Positions 34,090 to 43,396 of a stretch of DNA of 52,649 nt are shown one piece after another. Numbering within the stretch: the first letter of the stretch is position 1; every line of letters starts with the position of its first letter. A model generated the notes under the pieces. The model made no database searches. It saw only the letters and a list, made by a program, of their open reading frames with translations, and was not told where the DNA came from. The stretch comes from Caryophanales bacterium (GTDB taxonomy: Bacteria > Bacillota_I > Bacilli_A > RF39 > UBA660). The stretch lies in contig JAEELI010000006.1 of the NCBI GenBank assembly GCA_016288795.1, positions 1-52,649 on the forward strand, read 5' to 3'. A program made the translations under genes and the position numbers.

Positions 34090-36423
34090 ATGAAAAAGAT
34101 ATTATTATTTATTTCCTTGATATTTATACCTATAATAGCGTTAGCTGAAGGTATAGATAATTATTATGTTAATGGAACTATTTTACCTAATGGAGATTTA
34201 GAAGTTATAGAGAGTTTTAGCATGAATGGAGACTATAATGGCACGGAAAGACGTATTCTTTATGCTAATAGTTCGGCATATAATTTTGATCCTAATTCAA
34301 GTAGTTATGGTGGAAGTAAAATTCATAATGGTGATGGCTTAGAAATATTAGAAATTGGTAGCATAGCTGATGCTAAAAATTATAATAATGACCATATCGA
34401 TTTATTTAATAAAGTGAATTACGCTAATAAAGGAGATTATGGAGTATATACTGAAGAAAGTATATCTGGTGGCAAAAGAGTTATGATATATATGCCTAGC
34501 AATAGGAATAAAGATTTTTATCTTAAATATAGAATAAAGAATATTGCTATTCTCCATAATGATATAGGAGAACTAGGTTGGAATGTAATCGGTGATAGTT
34601 TATCAGAAAGTATTGGTAAACTAGAAGTAAGTATAAATATACCCAACAATGATGATTTACTAAAGGTTTGGGGACATGGTCCACTACATGGTTTTAGTAA
34701 AATTGTAGATAAAAATAATGCAGTATTTGAAATAAGTCATCTAAGCAGTTATACTGCTGTGGACGTTAGAATAGCATTTGATAAAAGTGTTATAAATCAA
34801 TCAACAAAAAAGACTAATGTTAGTGCTTTAGATAAAATAATAAAATATGAAACTGATGAAGCTGAGAAAGCAAACTATGAAAGAAAACAACAAGATAGTA
34901 GTAGATTAGAAAATATAGAATATTACTTTGGCTTATTAGAAGAAACTCCAACTAGAGCCACTTATGATATTATAAATAGTATTATTTATGATTTATTTGA
35001 TGTGGAAAAAAGAAATGAATTATATGAAAAATTATATTCTTATAAAGATAAAATAGATGAATATGAATATGGAATTTTTGAATCATATATAAAAGGAAAT
35101 ACTTATAATGACTATGACAAAGCTCAAGAAATTATAGATAATGTTTTTAGTTTAGAATTAAAAATTAAAATGAAAAAAGAATTAGTTGAATTTGAAAAGA
35201 GACTAAAAAGAGAAGAATTAAAAAGAGAAATAATAATTTCTTTAGTAGCTGGAGGAACTATAGCTTTAACTTATTTAATTGTCTATATAAATAAAAAAAT
35301 AACTTCAAAAAGAAAAGTTAATGTTGATCCTTTATACTTTAGAGATATACCTGAAGATTTATCACCTGAATGTGTTGGTGTTTTAGTTGATAATACTATT
35401 AATGGCAATGAACTAGCAGCTAGCTTTTTGAATTTGATTTTAAAAAAAGTTATAACATATGAAAAAAAAGAAGATGGCTCTTATGATTTTTCTTATATAT
35501 ATAGTGATCCTGCATTAACTGCTAATGATAAAAAGATAACTAAAATGATTTTTGGCGATAAAGTAACTGTTAATTCTAAAAATATAAAGAAGATTAAGTA
35601 TAATGATTTTAATGAATGGAAGACTAATGCCCTTAAAACTTTGGAGAAAAAAGGATATACTGAAAAATATGATTCATCTAGTGAAATGGCAAATGGAAGT
35701 CTTCTCTTAGTTGGGTTAATATTATCTGTTACTCCAATTTCCCCTGTAGGTTGGATTATTATTCTAGTTTATTTATTAGAAAAATATAAAGCAAAAATAT
35801 TTATATGGGGATTGATACCATTAAATTTAATATTAATTGGCATAACAGCACTAAGTAACAGATATTATCATTTTTCTATTATACTGATAATAATAAGCAT
35901 TCTAATTATTAGAAGAACTATTAAGAAATTACCAGCAAAGCTTAAATTAAAAAAGACTTCTTTAGGAAAAGAAAAAAGCAAAGAGTGGAATGGTTTAAGA
36001 AACTTCCTAATCGATTTCACTGTAATTAATGAAAGAGAAATTACTGATGTTAAATTATGGGAAAAGTATCTAGTATATGGAACTGCTTTTGGAGTTGGTG
36101 AAGAAGTATTAGAGGCAATGAAATTGAACATTGAAGCAGCAAAAGTAGATACTAGTACTTTAGATTCTTATGTGTTTATAAATAGTTTAGATGATTTAAA
36201 TCGTTTAACATCATCTTTAAATAATATTAGCTCTAATGTTAATAATTATAGTTATCCAAAAACTAGTTTTCCTAGCTTTGATACTGGAGGTTTTGGTGGA
36301 TCAGGAGGCTCATTCGGCAGCGGTGGCGGTTGGTCATCAGGCGGCGGTGGAGGCGGCGGATTCTCTGGCGGCTCTTCTGGAGGAGGTTCCTTCGGTGGAG
36401 GCGGCGGCGGTGGTCGTTTCTAA
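34090..36423 (+). CDS. DUF2207 membrane protein with Gly-rich C terminus
   Basis: 777 residues. A signal peptide (1-19, cleaved near ALA-EG) precedes an extracellular beta domain with ILPNGDLEVIESFSMNG and RRILYANSS, as in DUF2207 proteins. A helical region follows, then a membrane helix (about 380-395), a cytoplasmic domain with LSPECVGVLVDNTINGNELAASFLNL, two closely spaced helices (about 540-600), a domain with EKYLVYGTAFGVGEEVLEAM, and a terminal run of about 45 Gly/Ser/Phe residues ending GGGGRF. The Gly-rich tail makes the 3' end locally GC-rich. Role unknown; the family occurs in many Firmicutes. Ribosome site is weak (AAGAG); TATAAT lies at 34058-34063. Confidence 0.87.
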   Translation: MKKILLFISLIFIPIIALAEGIDNYYVNGTILPNGDLEVIESFSMNGDYNGTERRILYANSSAYNFDPNSSSYGGSKIHNGDGLEILEIGSIADAKNYNNDHIDLFNKVNYANKGDYGVYTEESISGGKRVMIYMPSNRNKDFYLKYRIKNIAILHNDIGELGWNVIGDSLSESIGKLEVSINIPNNDDLLKVWGHGPLHGFSKIVDKNNAVFEISHLSSYTAVDVRIAFDKSVINQSTKKTNVSALDKIIKYETDEAEKANYERKQQDSSRLENIEYYFGLLEETPTRATYDIINSIIYDLFDVEKRNELYEKLYSYKDKIDEYEYGIFESYIKGNTYNDYDKAQEIIDNVFSLELKIKMKKELVEFEKRLKREELKREIIISLVAGGTIALTYLIVYINKKITSKRKVNVDPLYFRDIPEDLSPECVGVLVDNTINGNELAASFLNLILKKVITYEKKEDGSYDFSYIYSDPALTANDKKITKMIFGDKVTVNSKNIKKIKYNDFNEWKTNALKTLEKKGYTEKYDSSSEMANGSLLLVGLILSVTPISPVGWIIILVYLLEKYKAKIFIWGLIPLNLILIGITALSNRYYHFSIILIIISILIIRRTIKKLPAKLKLKKTSLGKEKSKEWNGLRNFLIDFTVINEREITDVKLWEKYLVYGTAFGVGEEVLEAMKLNIEAAKVDTSTLDSYVFINSLDDLNRLTSSLNNISSNVNNYSYPKTSFPSFDTGGFGGSGGSFGSGGGWSSGGGGGGGFSGGSSGGGSFGGGGGGGRF

Positions 36424-36456
36424 TAATTAAGTATTTAAATAAAGTTGATTATAAGT

Positions 36457-36462
36457 TATAAT
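36457..36462 (+). promoter_or_regulatory. -10 box of lgt
   Basis: TATAAT ends 18 bases before ATG 36481, with TAAGGTGA between. Confidence 0.6.
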
Positions 36463-36480
36463 AAATGTAAGGTGATGATA

Positions 36481-37293
36481 ATGAATCCAGTTTTATGGAC
36501 TATAGGTAATTTTGAAATAAGATGGTATTCAGTTCTAATGTTAGTAGCCATTATAATAGCAATTATTATGGTTATAAGAGAAGGAAAAAGATTTAATATT
36601 CCTAAGGACTTTTCCTTCAATTTAGCTTTCTGGGTAGTTATATTTGGAATAATATCTGCTAGAGCATACTATTGTATATTTAATATAGATTTATATAAAG
36701 ATAACTTGTTAGATATATTTAAAATATGGGAAGGTGGATTAGCTATCCATGGTGCTTTAATAGGAGGTCTAATTACTTTAATAGTTTATTGTAAAAAATA
36801 TGGTGTTCACCCATTAAAGATGACAGATATAACTGTTGTTCCTCTTCTTTTAGCTCAAGCAATAGGTAGATGGGGAAACTTCTTTAATAGTGAAGCTCAT
36901 GGATCTGCAACTACATATTATCATTTAAAAGAATTACATATTCCAGAAAAGATTATTGAAGGAATGAAAATTGGAAATACTTATTATCATCCTACGTTCT
37001 TTTATGAAAGTGTATTGTGTTTAGGTGGATTTATCATTCTTTTATTCTTAAGAAGATATAAGTATATAAAAAGAGGTCAATTAACTTGTATATATTTAAT
37101 GTATTATTCTGTAGGAAGATTCTTTATTGAATCATATAGAACAGACTCATTAATGTTTGGTGGTTTTAAAGTTGCTCAAATAGTTTCAATCGCCCTATTT
37201 GCTTTAGGATTAATTATATTTATGATTATAAGTAGAAAAGGTAGATTTGAAGATTTATATAACGAAGGCGTTAAAGGACCAATAAGATTTTAA
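36481..37293 (+). CDS. lgt: Prolipoprotein diacylglyceryl transferase
   Basis: 270 residues from ATG 36481; twelve extra upstream codons lie across the promoter and are rejected. A multi-pass membrane enzyme that attaches diacylglycerol from phosphatidylglycerol to the lipobox cysteine. The Lgt signature GRWGNFFNSEAHG is clear (about 129-141), along with WYSVLM near the N terminus, WEGGLAIHGALIGG and the C-terminal GRFFIESYRTDSL. It matches the presence of a lipobox protein at 43920. Single-gene unit. Confidence 0.96.
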   Translation: MNPVLWTIGNFEIRWYSVLMLVAIIIAIIMVIREGKRFNIPKDFSFNLAFWVVIFGIISARAYYCIFNIDLYKDNLLDIFKIWEGGLAIHGALIGGLITLIVYCKKYGVHPLKMTDITVVPLLLAQAIGRWGNFFNSEAHGSATTYYHLKELHIPEKIIEGMKIGNTYYHPTFFYESVLCLGGFIILLFLRRYKYIKRGQLTCIYLMYYSVGRFFIESYRTDSLMFGGFKVAQIVSIALFALGLIIFMIISRKGRFEDLYNEGVKGPIRF

Positions 37294-37328
37294 AAAAGAA
37301 GAAGTAAACAAAGATATAGATTAATAAT

Positions 37329-37363
37329 AAAAGAAAATTGAATATACCAGTTTTCTTTTTTTT
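37329..37363 (+). terminator. Terminator after lgt
   Basis: 12 bp stem AAAAGAAAATTG (37329-37340) / CAGTTTTCTTTT (37348-37359), with one G-T pair, and T run. Confidence 0.85.
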
Positions 37364-37365
37364 GT

Positions 37366-37371
37366 TATAAT
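37366..37371 (+). promoter_or_regulatory. -10 box of the methyltransferase/pseudouridine synthase pair
   Basis: TATAAT ends 15 bases before the ATG, with TTGGTGG between. Confidence 0.6.
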
Positions 37372-37386
37372 AATCTTGGTGGTATT

Positions 37387-38235
37387 ATGTTAGTTAGTAA
37401 TTGGGATGAATATAAGATATTAAAAACTAGTTCAGGAATGAAATTAGAAAGTTGGAAAGATTATTTGTTGTTAAGACCAGATCCAGTAGTTACTTGGGAT
37501 TTGGGAGATTTTTCTAAGTATAAAATAAATGCTAAATATCATCGTAGTTCTACTGGAGGAGGTCATTGGGAAAACTTATTAAAAACTCCTGATAGTTGGA
37601 TTATAAATTATAAAAATTTAAAATTTTTAGTTAAAGAAATGGGATTTAAACATACTGGATTATTTCCTGAGCAAGCAACTAATTGGGATTTTGCTATAGA
37701 GAAGATTAAAAATAGCAAAAAGGAAGTAAAAGTGTTGAATTTATTTGCTTATACCGGGGCTGCTACTGTTGCTTGCCTAAGTGCTGGGGCATCTGTTACT
37801 CATGTTGATTCTTCTAAAGGAATGATAGAATGGGCAAAAGAGAATGTTAAGTTAAATCATTTAGAAGATAGAAGTGTTAGATATTTAATAGATGATGTTA
37901 TTAAGTTCGTTCAAAGGGAAATTAGAAGAGGTAATAAATATGATGCCATTATTATGGATCCCCCTTCTTATGGCCGAGGAAGTAATGGAGAAGTATGGTC
38001 TTTAGAAAATGATTTAGAGCCATTAATTAAATTATGTAAAGAAATACTTACCGAGGACTTTTTATTCGTTATTATAAATACTTATTCGACTAATTTACCT
38101 AAGGTAAGTTTAGAGAATATTCTAAAAATAAATTTTAATAATAAAAATGTCCTAGTTGATGACTTATGTTTACCTATTGAAGACTCTGATTTATATTTAC
38201 CATGTGGTATTACAGGAAGAATAACTAATGAATAA
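37387..38235 (+). CDS. SAM-dependent methyltransferase, RlmI-like (rRNA cytosine-C5 type)
   Basis: 282 residues. The SAM-binding motif I is VLNLFAYTGAATVACLSAGA, followed by the acidic VDSSKGMIEWAKEN and the catalytic-region IIMDPPSYGRG (N/D-P-P-Y/S type). This is the COG1092 group that methylates 23S rRNA cytosine in other bacteria. The N-terminal PUA domain of full RlmI is missing, so the target may differ. Its stop overlaps the next gene by 8 bases, pairing two RNA-modification enzymes. Confidence 0.85.
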   Translation: MLVSNWDEYKILKTSSGMKLESWKDYLLLRPDPVVTWDLGDFSKYKINAKYHRSSTGGGHWENLLKTPDSWIINYKNLKFLVKEMGFKHTGLFPEQATNWDFAIEKIKNSKKEVKVLNLFAYTGAATVACLSAGASVTHVDSSKGMIEWAKENVKLNHLEDRSVRYLIDDVIKFVQREIRRGNKYDAIIMDPPSYGRGSNGEVWSLENDLEPLIKLCKEILTEDFLFVIINTYSTNLPKVSLENILKINFNNKNVLVDDLCLPIEDSDLYLPCGITGRITNE

Positions 38236-38887
38236 TTTAGAAATATTATATGAAGATAACCATATTTTAGTGGTTATTAAAAAAGAGAATGTGTTATGCC
38301 AAAGTGATAACACTAAAGATTTAGATTTATTAACTATGCTTAAAGCTTATTTAAAGGAGAAGTATAATAAATCTGGTAATGTTTATTTAGGATTGGTTCA
38401 TCGATTAGATCGTCCAGTCGGAGGCATAATGGTTTATGCCAAGACTAGCAAAGCTGCCAAAAGATTATCTGAAACTATTCAAAAACATGAAATGACTAAA
38501 GAGTATTTATTGGTATGCCATGGCAATATTCCCCAATCTTGTCAATTTGAAGATTATCTAGAGAAGATAGATGGAATAACAAAAGTAGTTAGTAAAGATA
38601 AAGGGAAAATTGCTAAGTTAGATTATCAAAAGCTTGATTATAAAGATAATTTAAGTTTAGTTAAGGTTAATTTAATAACTGGAAGGCATCATCAAATCAG
38701 GGTGCAATTTGCAAGTAGAGGATATCCATTATATGGGGATCAATTATATGGTAAACAAGATAAAAAGCAAATTGCACTATGGGCATATCATTTATCTTTT
38801 AAACACCCAGTTAAAGATGAAATAATGGATTTTAAATATTTGCCTAAAGGAAATATATGGAGGACTTTTACTATAATTGACATATAA
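38228..38887 (+). CDS. RluA-family pseudouridine synthase
   Basis: 219 residues. The catalytic motif is GLVHRLDRPVGGIMVYAKT with the nucleophilic Asp in HRLDR, followed by KEYLLVCHG and ITGRHHQIRVQFASRGYPLYGDQLYG. No S4 domain, so it is a short RluA/C-type member that modifies rRNA or tRNA; the exact site cannot be told. Overlaps the methyltransferase gene by 8 bases and is co-translated. Confidence 0.92.
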   Translation: MNNLEILYEDNHILVVIKKENVLCQSDNTKDLDLLTMLKAYLKEKYNKSGNVYLGLVHRLDRPVGGIMVYAKTSKAAKRLSETIQKHEMTKEYLLVCHGNIPQSCQFEDYLEKIDGITKVVSKDKGKIAKLDYQKLDYKDNLSLVKVNLITGRHHQIRVQFASRGYPLYGDQLYGKQDKKQIALWAYHLSFKHPVKDEIMDFKYLPKGNIWRTFTIIDI

Positions 38888-38901
38888 CCAAGCAATTGGC
38901 T

Positions 38902-38930
38902 TTGACAATTGCACCCGTATAGATTAAATT
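38902..38930 (+). promoter_or_regulatory. Promoter of the repeated unknown protein
   Basis: TTGACA (38902-38907), exactly 17 bases, TAAATT (38925-38930). A hairpin GCAATTG / CAATTGC overlaps the -35 region and could be an end signal for the preceding gene or an operator. Confidence 0.65.
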
Positions 38931-38953
38931 AAGATTATAAGGAGTGGTGTGCT

Positions 38954-39814
38954 ATGGAATTGGAAAAATTCTTAAGAGCATATGAAATAACATGTAACAA
39001 ATATGGACCTGGGTCTGTTCCAATTGGCTATTACCTATATGGTAATAACTTGAACGTTTGGACTAAAGACCAAGGCGCAAGAGCAGCTATGGCAATGGTT
39101 GATAAAGATAGATTATTAGAACAAATTCATAATTCTTTATTAGAAAATGTTTCTGTTGCTTTATCAAAACATGGTATTGTCACTGATAACGAGTTAATGA
39201 ATGAAGTTATGAATTATATTATTAGCAATGCAAAAATAGATTTATCAATTGCTAGTTATAAAGATATAGATTCAATAGTAGAAAGATTTATTAATTCATC
39301 AGACAAATGGTATCAAAATCAATCTGTAGTTGATGCTATAACTGGTAAATATAAAATACTTTCATATATTGATAGTCCAGAAGTAGTAGTAGCGTCTATT
39401 AATGCAAAAAAATTAGAAGATAAAGCTGAATTAAAGAAACAAGCAGAAGCTAAAATACTTAATACAGTATCTGAAATAATGTGGAAACGAGGAGTGCAAA
39501 CAGATAATGAAGTTCTAAATTCTATAGTAGACTATATATTAAGTCATTCCAAAGAAGGATTTACGTATGATGGATATTTGGATATGGCAAGTATTATAAA
39601 TGCTCAAATAGATTTGTATTTGAAATCGAATGGTATTCATCCATTACCAATGGCACTTTATGGCAACTATAAAATAACTCAATATAATGATGATAGAAAA
39701 GTAGTTATGGGTTCATATATTGCTGATAACTACTCTAAAATTGCTGAAAATAATCCAAATGGCATATCATTATTTATGCCAGCAAATGAAGAAGGTCCAG
39801 AACATAGCAGATAG
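38954..39814 (+). CDS. Unrecognised cytoplasmic protein with two and a half internal repeats
   Basis: 286 residues, no signal peptide or membrane segment. Residues 61-149 and 168-256 align with each other: LLENVSVALSKHGIVTDNEL against ILNTVSEIMWKRGVQTDNEV, then MNYIISNAK against VDYILSHSK, and ITGKYKILSYIDSPEVVVASI against LYGNYKITQYNDDRKVVMGSY. The N terminus (26-52, YYLYGNNLNVWTKDQGARAAMAM) resembles the last part of the unit. A Lys/Ala/Glu helix (151-168) links the copies. I do not recognise a family. AAGGAG precedes the ATG; it has its own TTGACA promoter and a terminator in its stop codon. Confidence 0.75.
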   Translation: MELEKFLRAYEITCNKYGPGSVPIGYYLYGNNLNVWTKDQGARAAMAMVDKDRLLEQIHNSLLENVSVALSKHGIVTDNELMNEVMNYIISNAKIDLSIASYKDIDSIVERFINSSDKWYQNQSVVDAITGKYKILSYIDSPEVVVASINAKKLEDKAELKKQAEAKILNTVSEIMWKRGVQTDNEVLNSIVDYILSHSKEGFTYDGYLDMASIINAQIDLYLKSNGIHPLPMALYGNYKITQYNDDRKVVMGSYIADNYSKIAENNPNGISLFMPANEEGPEHSR

Positions 39815-39827
39815 CTATGTTTTTTTA
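39800..39827 (+). terminator. Terminator containing the stop codon of the repeated protein
   Basis: AACATAGC (39801-39808) / GCTATGTT (39814-39821), T tract after; TAG is in the loop. Confidence 0.9.
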
Positions 39828-39866
39828 TTGCTTTTTGTGATAAAATAAGGCATAGGAAGTGAAATT

Positions 39867-41285
39867 ATGAAAACAAGAACAAGATTTGCTCCATCTCCAA
39901 CAGGTTTTATGCATATTGGAAACTTAAGGACAGCAATATTTGAATATTTAGTAGCTAAACATGAGGGAGGAGACTTTTTACTTAGAGTAGAAGATACAGA
40001 TCAAGCACGAAAAGTAGAAGGCGCAATTGATTTTATCTATAAAACTTTGGAATTATGTAATATAAAAATAGACGAAGGTCCAAATAATGAAGGTGAATGT
40101 GGACCATATATTCAAAGTGAAAGAATAGATATTTATAAAGAATATGCTGACAAATTAGTCGAAATGGGTCATGCTTATCCTTGTTTTTGTAGTGAGGAAA
40201 CTCTTGAGGCAATGCGTAAAAAAGCCGATGAAAAACATGTTCCTTTCATGTATGATGGAAGATGTAGTCATTTATCAAAAGATGAAATTAAAAGAAGAAT
40301 AGATGCTGGTGAAAAATACGTAATAAGGCAAAAAATGCCTAAAGATGGTGTATCTGTTGTTAAAGATGTAGTTTATGGCAACGTTAAAGTAGAAAATAGC
40401 GTTTTAGAAGACCAAATACTATTAAAAAGTGATGGCTATCCAACATATAATTACGCTAATGTTATAGATGATCATTTAATGGGCATTACTCATGTCATTA
40501 GAGGTAATGAGTATTTATCACAAACACCTAAATATAATTTGTTATATGAAGCGTTTGGCTGGGAAGCACCAGTATATATTCATGTGCCTATGGTTTTAGG
40601 AGAAGATGGTAATAAATTATCTAAACGTAATGGTGACGCTTCATTTATGGATCTTTATGAAGAAGGATATTTACCTGAGGCTATAGTAAATTATTTAGTT
40701 TTATTAGGTTGGAGTCCAGATACTAATCAAGAAATATGGACAATGGATGAATTAATTGCAAAATTTGATATGAATCGTATAAGTAAGAGTCCATCTAGTT
40801 ATGATATTAAGAAGTTAAGATGGTTTAATGCTAAATATATTCGCAATTTAAGTGATGAAGATTACTTAAAATTTATAAGACCATTCTTTACTTTAGATGT
40901 TTCTTCAAAGGAAGAAGAATGGGTAAATAAGTTATTATTAACATATAAAGATCATATATCTTATGGAAAAGAGATAAATGATATAGTTAGTATTTTCTTC
41001 AATGATGATATTAAAATTAGTAAAGAAAATAAAGAATTTTTAGAAAGCGATGAATTAATTCCTGTGGTTATTAAAACATTCCATGATGAATTAGAGAAGC
41101 TTCCAAGTTGGGATATCGAATCCATCGCTGAGGTAATAAATATAGTTAAAGAAAAAACTGGCGCTAAAGGAAAATTATTATATATGCCAATAAGAATAAA
41201 AGTAAGTGGCGTAGAACATGGCCCTGAATTACCAGATGAATTATACCTAATAGGTAGAGAAAATGTTTTAAATAGACTTAAATAA
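39867..41285 (+). CDS. gltX: Glutamyl-tRNA synthetase
   Basis: 472 residues. Class I core with PSPTGFMHIGNLRTA (HIGH motif at 16-19) and KLSKRNG (KMSKS motif near 250). CFCSEETLE and the later cysteine/His region suggest the usual zinc-binding insert (C-x-C). The protein probably also charges tRNA-Gln, if the GatCAB route is used, as in most Firmicutes; this cannot be seen here. cysS follows 10 bases downstream with an AAGGAGG site; cysE, often between them, is absent. GATAAAAT at about 39839 may be the -10. Confidence 0.96.
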   Translation: MKTRTRFAPSPTGFMHIGNLRTAIFEYLVAKHEGGDFLLRVEDTDQARKVEGAIDFIYKTLELCNIKIDEGPNNEGECGPYIQSERIDIYKEYADKLVEMGHAYPCFCSEETLEAMRKKADEKHVPFMYDGRCSHLSKDEIKRRIDAGEKYVIRQKMPKDGVSVVKDVVYGNVKVENSVLEDQILLKSDGYPTYNYANVIDDHLMGITHVIRGNEYLSQTPKYNLLYEAFGWEAPVYIHVPMVLGEDGNKLSKRNGDASFMDLYEEGYLPEAIVNYLVLLGWSPDTNQEIWTMDELIAKFDMNRISKSPSSYDIKKLRWFNAKYIRNLSDEDYLKFIRPFFTLDVSSKEEEWVNKLLLTYKDHISYGKEINDIVSIFFNDDIKISKENKEFLESDELIPVVIKTFHDELEKLPSWDIESIAEVINIVKEKTGAKGKLLYMPIRIKVSGVEHGPELPDELYLIGRENVLNRLK

Positions 41286-41295
41286 GGAGGATATT

Positions 41296-42684
41296 ATGTA
41301 TTTATATAACACTAAATCACATAAAGTTGAAGAATTTGTTCCTTGGAATAAAGATGTAGTTACTATGTATACATGTGGTCCAACTGTATATCATTATGCT
41401 CATATAGGTAATTTAAGAACTTATATCATGGAAGATATATTAGAAAAGACTTTAAATTATTTGGGATATAATGTTAAAAGATGTATGAATATTACTGATG
41501 TAGGTCATTTATCTTCTGATAGTGATACTGGTGAAGATAAAATGGTAAAAAGTGCTAAAGAAGCTCATAAGAGTGTTTTAGAAATAGCTAAATTTTATAC
41601 TGAAGCATTCTTTAAAGATTTTGAAGCATTAAATATTAAGAAACCAGAAATAGTTAGTCCTGCTACTGATAATATAGATGAATATATAAAGATTATTCAA
41701 AAATTATTAGATGATGGCTATGCTTATAAAGCTGGAGGTAATGTTTATTTTGATACTTCTAAATTAAAAGAATATTATGTTTTAACTAATCAAGGCACAG
41801 AAGATTTGATTGATGCAGTTAGAGATACAGTTGAGATAGATGACAATAAGAAGAATAAAGCTGATTTTGTGCTTTGGTTCACCAAATCTAAATTTGATAA
41901 CCAAGATTTAAAATGGGATAGTCCTTTTGGAGTAGGTTATCCAGGATGGCATATTGAGTGTTCAGGAATAAGTATAAAATACTTGGGTGAATATCTAGAT
42001 ATTCACTGTGGAGGAGTAGACAATATCTTCCCACATCATACTAATGAAATTGCTCAATCAGAAAGTTTCTTAAATCATCCTTGGTGTAAGTATTGGGTTC
42101 ATGGTGAACATTTAAATGATGAAACAGGAAAGATGAGTAAGAGCAAAGGTAAAACACTAACAGTTAATGTTTTAAGGGAAAAGGGTTATAATCCATTAAG
42201 TTACCGTTTTATGTGCTTACAAAGCCATTATAGAAGACAGTTAACTTTTTCTTATGATTCTTTACAAGGGGCAGAAACTGCCTATAAGAAGTTAAAAGAA
42301 AAAGTATTAGCTTTATCTAAAGATGGAGAAATAGATAAAGTTGTATATGAAGAGTTTAATAATAAGTTTAAGGAATATTTAGCAGATGATTTAAAAACTG
42401 CTAATGCATTAACACTTATTTATGAAGTATTAAAAAGTGAAACTAATGATATGACTAAATATTCATTGGTTGAATCATTTGATACAGTTTTAGGATTGGA
42501 TTTAACTAAAGAAGAAGTAAAAAAAGAAATAGATGAAGATTTTGTTAATGAAAAAATAAGACTTCGTAACGAAGCTAAAGCAAATAAAGATTATGCTAAA
42601 GCAGATGCAATTAGAGATGAATTAAAAGAAATGGGTATATTATTAAAAGACTCCAGAGAAGGAACTACTTTTGAAATAATATGA
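41296..42684 (+). CDS. cysS: Cysteinyl-tRNA synthetase
   Basis: 462 residues. YTCGPTVYHYAHIGNLRTY contains a zinc-ligand Cys (C27) and the HIGH motif (36-39); further ligands are in WHIECSG and HCGGVDNIFPHHTNE; KMSKSKGK (near 278-285) is the KMSKS loop. The C-terminal anticodon domain has the family pattern RNEAKANKDYAKADAIRDEL. It ends in TGA at 42682-42684, and the next promoter starts at the following base. Confidence 0.97.
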   Translation: MYLYNTKSHKVEEFVPWNKDVVTMYTCGPTVYHYAHIGNLRTYIMEDILEKTLNYLGYNVKRCMNITDVGHLSSDSDTGEDKMVKSAKEAHKSVLEIAKFYTEAFFKDFEALNIKKPEIVSPATDNIDEYIKIIQKLLDDGYAYKAGGNVYFDTSKLKEYYVLTNQGTEDLIDAVRDTVEIDDNKKNKADFVLWFTKSKFDNQDLKWDSPFGVGYPGWHIECSGISIKYLGEYLDIHCGGVDNIFPHHTNEIAQSESFLNHPWCKYWVHGEHLNDETGKMSKSKGKTLTVNVLREKGYNPLSYRFMCLQSHYRRQLTFSYDSLQGAETAYKKLKEKVLALSKDGEIDKVVYEEFNNKFKEYLADDLKTANALTLIYEVLKSETNDMTKYSLVESFDTVLGLDLTKEEVKKEIDEDFVNEKIRLRNEAKANKDYAKADAIRDELKEMGILLKDSREGTTFEII

Positions 42685-42690
42685 TATAAT
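42685..42690 (+). promoter_or_regulatory. -10 box abutting the cysS stop
   Basis: TATAAT begins 1 base after the cysS TGA and ends 22 bases before the metallopeptidase ATG. No terminator separates the genes, so read-through is also likely. Confidence 0.55.
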
Positions 42691-42712
42691 TAATAATAGA
42701 GAAGAGGTTTAT

Positions 42713-43396
42713 ATGAACTATGGTATTTTAAATACATTATTATATTTAGTTATAATTGGAATTCCAGCTTTGGCTCAGATAAAGATATCTTCAGCTTATA
42801 ATAAATACAAAAAGATTAATAATAGTAATGGATTATCAGGATTTGAAGTAGCAAGAAAGATATTGGATGCTAATGGGTTAGAAAATATCTATGTAGTTGA
42901 AACTAAAGGTAATTTAACAGATCATTATGATCCAACTAGAAAAACTATAAAGTTATCTACAGATATTTTCCATGGTGAAACTATTGCTGCAGCTTCAGTC
43001 GCTGCGCATGAATGTGGACATGCTATTCAAGATAAAGTTGGTTATGTGCCTATGCGTATTCGTAGTTTTTTAGTTCCTTTGGTAAATCTAACTTCTAAAT
43101 TATCTTGGATAATTATACTTATTGGAATTATGACATCTATTCTAAAATTATTTACTTTAGGTATAGTCCTAATCAGTTTTGGATTAGTATTTCAATTAGT
43201 TACATTACCTGTTGAGTTTGATGCTTCAAACAGAGCCAAAAAAGAATTAGTTAGATTAAATTTATTAAGTTCTTCAGAAAATGAAGGAACAAAGAGTATG
43301 TTATGGGCTGCTGCTATGACTTATGTTGCGTCAGTTCTAACATCTATATTAGAAATATTAAGATTGATAGTAATGTTTAATGGAAACAGAAGATAA
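42713..43396 (+). CDS. Membrane zinc metallopeptidase, YugP-like
   Basis: 227 residues. The zinc site is the HECGHAIQ motif (HExxH) following SVAAHECGH, with the conserved third ligand region VEFDASNRAKK after the membrane segments. An N-terminal helix (1-22) and two or three central helices (about 118-165, 205-222) anchor it. Family Zn_peptidase_2 (YugP); substrate unknown, presumably membrane or envelope proteins. GAAGAGG precedes the ATG. Confidence 0.9.
   Translation: MNYGILNTLLYLVIIGIPALAQIKISSAYNKYKKINNSNGLSGFEVARKILDANGLENIYVVETKGNLTDHYDPTRKTIKLSTDIFHGETIAAASVAAHECGHAIQDKVGYVPMRIRSFLVPLVNLTSKLSWIIILIGIMTSILKLFTLGIVLISFGLVFQLVTLPVEFDASNRAKKELVRLNLLSSSENEGTKSMLWAAAMTYVASVLTSILEILRLIVMFNGNRR

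Noticed and set aside
36236-36430. Ala/Val-rich ORF inside the Gly-rich tail region
   Set aside because: It is the shifted reading of GGN codons of the DUF2207 gene, without its own start signals.
696-42684. TGA read as tryptophan, as in some wall-less relatives
   Set aside because: TGA ends ftsX (697-699), yvcK (2926-2928), the pseudo-EcfA2 (4836-4838) and cysS (42682-42684) at natural C termini, and the Trp tRNA here has anticodon CCA.
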